DNA of 17,188 bases from Lysobacterales bacterium (GTDB lineage Bacteria > Pseudomonadota > Gammaproteobacteria > Xanthomonadales > Xanthomonadaceae). The notes below the pieces were generated by a model. The model saw only the letters and a list, made by a program, of their open reading frames with translations, did not search any database and was not told the DNA's origin. Position 1 is the first letter of the stretch, and each line of letters starts with the position of its first letter. Position numbers and translations under genes: made by a program. Below, piece after piece: positions 14,082 through 17,188 of the stretch. The stretch lies in assembly GCA_016718605.1 (NCBI GenBank), contig JADKCY010000033.1, positions 1 through 17,188 of the forward strand, written 5' to 3'.

Positions 14082-16396
14082 CAGATGATGCTCCTACGGA
14101 AAGCTCGTAAATACCAAACAGCGCTTTTGGCAATAGTGGTTTGATATCCCGGATAGGAGGGATGCCAATACTGAGCCCAGTTCTCAGCAGCGGTGTATTC
14201 AGTACTAGATAGGTATGCTCCGGAGACAACAGCCTCTGCCCCTCCAGTCCTGAACGCGGTCGCTGCGGTTTGTGCCGGAACTCCGGATGTATACGCGGCC
14301 CCAGCGAAATACGAATTGTTGTTTACCCCTTGGGAGGTGGATACATCTCCGTAAGCGCCGTCAATTTTGTAATTAAATGGGGATGTCGGTCGGGCTGCCA
14401 TGTGGTTGGATGTTGTATCGGGCTTCAGGTTGCGCCATGCAAGTTCTAAAACGTCACGAGCCGGGATATGCCAGTCCGTTTTGCCGCCGATAGTCAGACC
14501 TCGCGCCCAGTGGGCAGCCGGGTATACCGTAGAGGTGTCAGCGTTTTTCATTGCGTTAGTGGCCGTCAATCCATCAACCAAGCTCTGGCAGCCTGCAGGT
14601 AGCGCCGTATTCGCGTTTTTTATTGCAAGGGAGGTCACCCCTGATGATTTAGGAGCAACGATGGCTCGAAACCTTGACATCACAGACCAGTCGCTGAATG
14701 TTCCGCTGCCGCCGATGCTTGATACATTGAGCGTTAGCGTGGTTCCTGAAGCGCTGGAGACTGTTCCGATGAATTTGTTGGCCGGGTTGGATCGGCTGCG
14801 CACTTCCAGCGACTGTCCGACGTAGGAAATACCATTCCCCGTCATGTCTGGAACGGTGAATGCCTGCGTACCGGTCGCCAAAGTCTTGCTGCTTGAGGAC
14901 TGAGCGATCTGATCCCAGTAAAGCCCGGCATAGAATCCACCCTCCAGCGCATCTCCAAAATTTGACGGTGTTGCTGTTGGCGTCGGGATGTAGCTGGATG
15001 GCAAGACGGTAATGTTAAACGCCGAAACGATGCCGTCAACTGTGACATTCAGCGTCACAGATTGCACAGTGTCCGGGGCCGTGAAACTGATCTGGTCTCC
15101 AGTGATACTCACGCTTCCAGCGCTAACCGTTGCGCTGTAGGTGCTGAATGTGCTGTAGTTTGTGATTGTGTAGGAGATTACCGAGTTGGCTTCGACTGAG
15201 GTCGATCCGGATAGCGTAACGGCGGAGCCTCCCCCGGAAATGGAAATATCCCCAGACCCAAGCAGGGACTGCCCGTTCACCGTTTTGATATTGGTTCCTG
15301 AAACAAGCGTGGCCTGCTTCCCGCTTAGGGCGGTCTGTGCCGCAGTGCTGACGGGCTTATCCATGTCAGCGGTGTTATCGACATTCGAGATCCCGAGCGC
15401 TGTTCTAACCTGTGCTGCACTTGGAGTCCCCACAAGGTCCGCTACAGACTGGACGGGGGCCGCTGCTGATGCGCGTGCGTTGGTGAAGTAGAGGTTCGCT
15501 GCGCCCTCGGGGACGGCGTCTGTGCTGCCTGGCGAAGCAGAAATCTCGGCATACGCAGATCCGCCCCAGCGATATGCTTTGTTGTTGTCGAGCGTGACGT
15601 AGAGAACGCTCGCTACGCCTGTGCCGGGGAGTGCTGCGAAGTTCGCGTACTCAAGAACTTCCTCTACGTGTCCGGGCAGGTACGCAGTCGGGATTTTTGT
15701 TGAGCCATCCAGAACGACCGCGCCCCCAGCCACGTTTGTGGCTAAGACTGCGGCAGCTCCCAGCGTAGGCTTGTTGGCGAGGTCGTTATACGACCCAGAC
15801 GTGGCAACGGTCGCAAGCCCCGAGATCTGCTCGGGTGCGATTTTTCCGTCGCCGTTGGGGTCGTAAGTCGCGGCGAGCATGTCGCCACCGCCACCACCGC
15901 CAGAGACGGCAAGATTCCCCGACCCAAGCAGCGACTGGCCGTTTAGTGTTTTGATGTTCGTTCCGGAAACCAGCGTGTCTTGCTTGCCAGATACCTGCGC
16001 CTGCAGTTTCCCAAAAGCCAAGACGATGGAATCAGATGCAGATATCGCCGCATTCTGAGCAAACGAAATCCCGGATAGAAGGGTGTCAAGCACTCGCGTA
16101 CTTGAGAAATACTTGTTTGTCGCACCTTCTGCGACGCCATCGCTGGTCAGGTTTGAAGGGGCAAAGTCTGTACTATTCGCGCCGGATGCCGTGCCGAAGG
16201 TGGGCTTGTCCTGGATATCGGCCCATGCAACACTTCCGCCGCCTCCCCCATAGGCAGGCAGGAAAGACGCGTGGATCTTCCCGTCTTCCCCGGTAGCGAC
16301 AATCTTGTATGCGTCAGCAAGCCCGGCGCTTGACGAGATTGCTGAGCGCCTGACCCGCGAACCTGCGACGTATGCCAAATAGAATAGATCGCTCAT
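14081..16396 (-). CDS. Tail fibre with DUF1566-like receptor-binding C-terminus, 771 residues
   Basis: The N-terminal 380 residues are typical fibre shaft: short beta units with PxFGTAS, TNKYFSSTRVLD, GKQDTLVSG, and two copies of GTNIKTxNGQSLLGSG (about 134-159 and 356-381) each followed by a Gly-rich linker. An Ig-like domain follows at about 385-463 (SVEANSVISYTITNYS, SVTLNVTVDG). Residues about 480-600 form a domain often seen before DUF1566 (GDALEGGFYAGLYWD, FRAIVAPKSSG). Residues about 602-771 are a DUF1566-like domain (C-type-lectin fold): WARGLTIGGKTDWHIPARD, YLSSTEYT, and the closing WYLRAFRR. This tip probably contacts the host receptor; the DUF1566/C-type-lectin class is also used as the variable tip in diversity-generating retroelements. 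Start and stop are both ATGA overlaps with neighbours. The fibre call is firm; the receptor is unknown. Confidence 0.85.
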   Translation of the reverse strand: MSDLFYLAYVAGSRVRRSAISSSAGLADAYKIVATGEDGKIHASFLPAYGGGGGSVAWADIQDKPTFGTASGANSTDFAPSNLTSDGVAEGATNKYFSSTRVLDTLLSGISFAQNAAISASDSIVLAFGKLQAQVSGKQDTLVSGTNIKTLNGQSLLGSGNLAVSGGGGGGDMLAATYDPNGDGKIAPEQISGLATVATSGSYNDLANKPTLGAAAVLATNVAGGAVVLDGSTKIPTAYLPGHVEEVLEYANFAALPGTGVASVLYVTLDNNKAYRWGGSAYAEISASPGSTDAVPEGAANLYFTNARASAAAPVQSVADLVGTPSAAQVRTALGISNVDNTADMDKPVSTAAQTALSGKQATLVSGTNIKTVNGQSLLGSGDISISGGGSAVTLSGSTSVEANSVISYTITNYSTFSTYSATVSAGSVSITGDQISFTAPDTVQSVTLNVTVDGIVSAFNITVLPSSYIPTPTATPSNFGDALEGGFYAGLYWDQIAQSSSSKTLATGTQAFTVPDMTGNGISYVGQSLEVRSRSNPANKFIGTVSSASGTTLTLNVSSIGGSGTFSDWSVMSRFRAIVAPKSSGVTSLAIKNANTALPAGCQSLVDGLTATNAMKNADTSTVYPAAHWARGLTIGGKTDWHIPARDVLELAWRNLKPDTTSNHMAARPTSPFNYKIDGAYGDVSTSQGVNNNSYFAGAAYTSGVPAQTAATAFRTGGAEAVVSGAYLSSTEYTAAENWAQYWHPSYPGYQTTIAKSAVWYLRAFRRSII
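15255..15327 (-). repeat. Fibre shaft repeat, copy A
   Basis: This is an imperfect 73-base direct repeat of 15921-15993, offset by 666 bases (222 codons, in frame). It encodes the GTNIKTVNGQSLLGSG unit of the fibre. The two copies differ at about one base in five, often at third codon positions. Confidence 0.75.
15921..15993 (-). repeat. Fibre shaft repeat, copy B
   Basis: This is the second copy of the shaft unit and encodes GTNIKTLNGQSLLGSG. The motif is common in phage tail fibres, so the pair may mark a joint at which fibre modules have been exchanged. Confidence 0.75.
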
Positions 16397-17188
16397 AGAA
16401 TCACGGCCTCACTCATATTGACCAACAACGATTTGGCGCTAACCGCATCGCCCATCACCTTGCTAAATCCGGTCGTTGGCTCTGCTTGCGTCAGTTCGCC
16501 ATCCACACCTAGGAACACAGGCGATCCCGCTACAAAACTCCACGCGGCGTTTGTGACCAATCCGGATGATTGATACGAGACAGCTGCGCCCGTGACAGTG
16601 CTATTTGTGGCGACGCCGAATACGGCGTTTTCGTGAGAAATGTTTGCCGAAGAAGCCCGGACCATCTTCCCCGCAGAGTTCATTGCGATGGCCATATATG
16701 CGCTGATGTTCTCGGCGGCAATAGCCGAAACTCCGCCAGCAGGAGCGCCCCCGCCGACATAGGAAATCGCACCGATATTTGGAACGCGGCGGATGTGCGA
16801 CACAGGGCGCCCGAACGCAAGCGGCTGAACCTCAAGCGAGCCCAGCGAGTAGCCATGCTCGATTCTGGAGAAGGCTTCATTGCAGGCCTGCATGAATGCC
16901 TGTTGGTGATACCCAGCAATCGACGCGTCCGACCAAGTCTTGCCCGGCATTGTCATCAGCCGGAACTTCACGCCAGATGCAATTCCTTCTACGTCATCAA
17001 GTACAACGTCAGGGAATTCAGTCGCCAGCACAGAAGACTCAAGCGACGCATAGGCCAGGATCGCGCCTCCTTCCTGCATATCAACTGGGAATGTGATCAC
17101 GCCCTTTGAGTAGCACGTGAACGCGCAGTCCTTGCCTCCGACAGAAACCGCATCAACCTCCAGAACCTTTGCGCCAACAGGCGCAGCG
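16393..17188 (-). CDS. Virion protein with a C-terminal fibre-associated beta module (5' end missing)
   Basis: The frame is open to the right edge without a stop or convincing start, so 264 residues of the C-terminal part are visible. A GTG at 17100 is in frame but is not the real start: coding-like sequence (GAKVLEVDAVSVGGKDCAF) continues upstream of it. Residues about 30-150 of the visible part belong to no family I recognise (VKFRLMTMPGKTWSDAS, YHQQAFMQACNEAFSRIEHG). The last 100 residues resemble a beta module found in phage tail and capsid-associated proteins: VFGVATNSTVTGAAVSYQ, GLVTNAAWSFVAGSPVFLG, DGELTQAEPTTGFSKVMG, then SLLVNMSEAVIL. It is encoded directly upstream of the 771-residue fibre, in a 4-base ATGA overlap. 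It could be an adaptor or a decoration protein; I cannot decide between them. Confidence 0.6.
   Translation of the reverse strand, partial: AAPVGAKVLEVDAVSVGGKDCAFTCYSKGVITFPVDMQEGGAILAYASLESSVLATEFPDVVLDDVEGIASGVKFRLMTMPGKTWSDASIAGYHQQAFMQACNEAFSRIEHGYSLGSLEVQPLAFGRPVSHIRRVPNIGAISYVGGGAPAGGVSAIAAENISAYMAIAMNSAGKMVRASSANISHENAVFGVATNSTVTGAAVSYQSSGLVTNAAWSFVAGSPVFLGVDGELTQAEPTTGFSKVMGDAVSAKSLLVNMSEAVIL

Noticed and set aside
14084..14230. A complete diversity-generating retroelement
   Set aside because: I looked for a reverse transcriptase and a second copy of the fibre 3' end and found neither in the window; only the fold class supports the idea.
16570..17109. A 179-codon plus-strand frame
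   Set aside because: It is antisense to the virion protein at the right edge, is rich in Arg, Cys and His, and has no domain features.
1..17188. CRISPR array, tRNA or rRNA genes, integrase or attachment site, insertion sequence, defence system
   Set aside because: No regularly spaced repeats, cloverleaf-like genes, recombinase or transposase motifs, or defence-protein signatures were seen on either strand.

Overview
The window is a single-strand phage structural cassette. Every gene I can support lies on the minus strand, so the genes read from the right edge towards the left. The virion proteins, and the absence of bacterial housekeeping genes, tRNAs or rRNAs, point to a tailed phage or prophage. 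The gene set suggests a short-tailed (podovirus-type) phage of a proteobacterium: fibre genes, a tail hub/nozzle-like protein, Ala/Gly/Gln-rich ejection proteins, a GNAT-like protein, and a very large polyvalent protein with a lysozyme-like domain. It is broadly like the Bcep22 / BcepC6B / BPP-1 kinds of Burkholderia and Bordetella phages. That placement is an inference from gene order and protein character, not from a search.

Layout in transcription order (high to low coordinates). (1) 17188-14081: the C-terminal part of a virion protein of unknown role (runs off the right edge), then a 771-residue tail fibre with a DUF1566-like (C-type-lectin-fold) C-terminus. (2) 14081-13276: a fibre-assembly-type accessory protein and a small Cys-rich phage protein. 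(3) 13235-9660: a 609-residue tail hub/nozzle-like protein, a 520-residue FN3-containing fibre, and a 58-residue protein, closed by an intrinsic terminator at about 9594-9623. (4) 9584-9093: a small membrane protein of the DUF7338 type, followed by a short intergenic region with three inverted repeats. (5) 9023-1: the DNA-ejection module, with a 412-residue Ala-rich protein, a GNAT-like protein, a Gly/Ser-rich protein, a 606-residue coiled-coil protein and a polyvalent protein of at least 1366 residues. The last carries an N-terminal GH73/FlgJ-type glucosaminidase domain and a C-terminal inorganic-pyrophosphatase-like domain, and its coding sequence continues out of frame to the left edge.

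The genes are tightly packed. Most junctions are 4-nt ATGA overlaps, implying translational coupling. The two places that break this pattern, the terminator with the next gene's ribosome binding site just behind its U-tract (about 9590) and the inverted-repeat intergenic region (9024-9097), are the likely control points separating the tail/fibre module from the ejection module.

I did not find a CRISPR array, reverse transcriptase, integrase, insertion sequence, tRNA or lysis cassette. The items most worth following up are the polyvalent protein (including an unassigned domain in its C-terminal half), the cluster of apparent frameshifts at about 393-530, and the DUF1566 fibre tip, which is a fold used by diversity-generating retroelements elsewhere, although no such element is present in this window.
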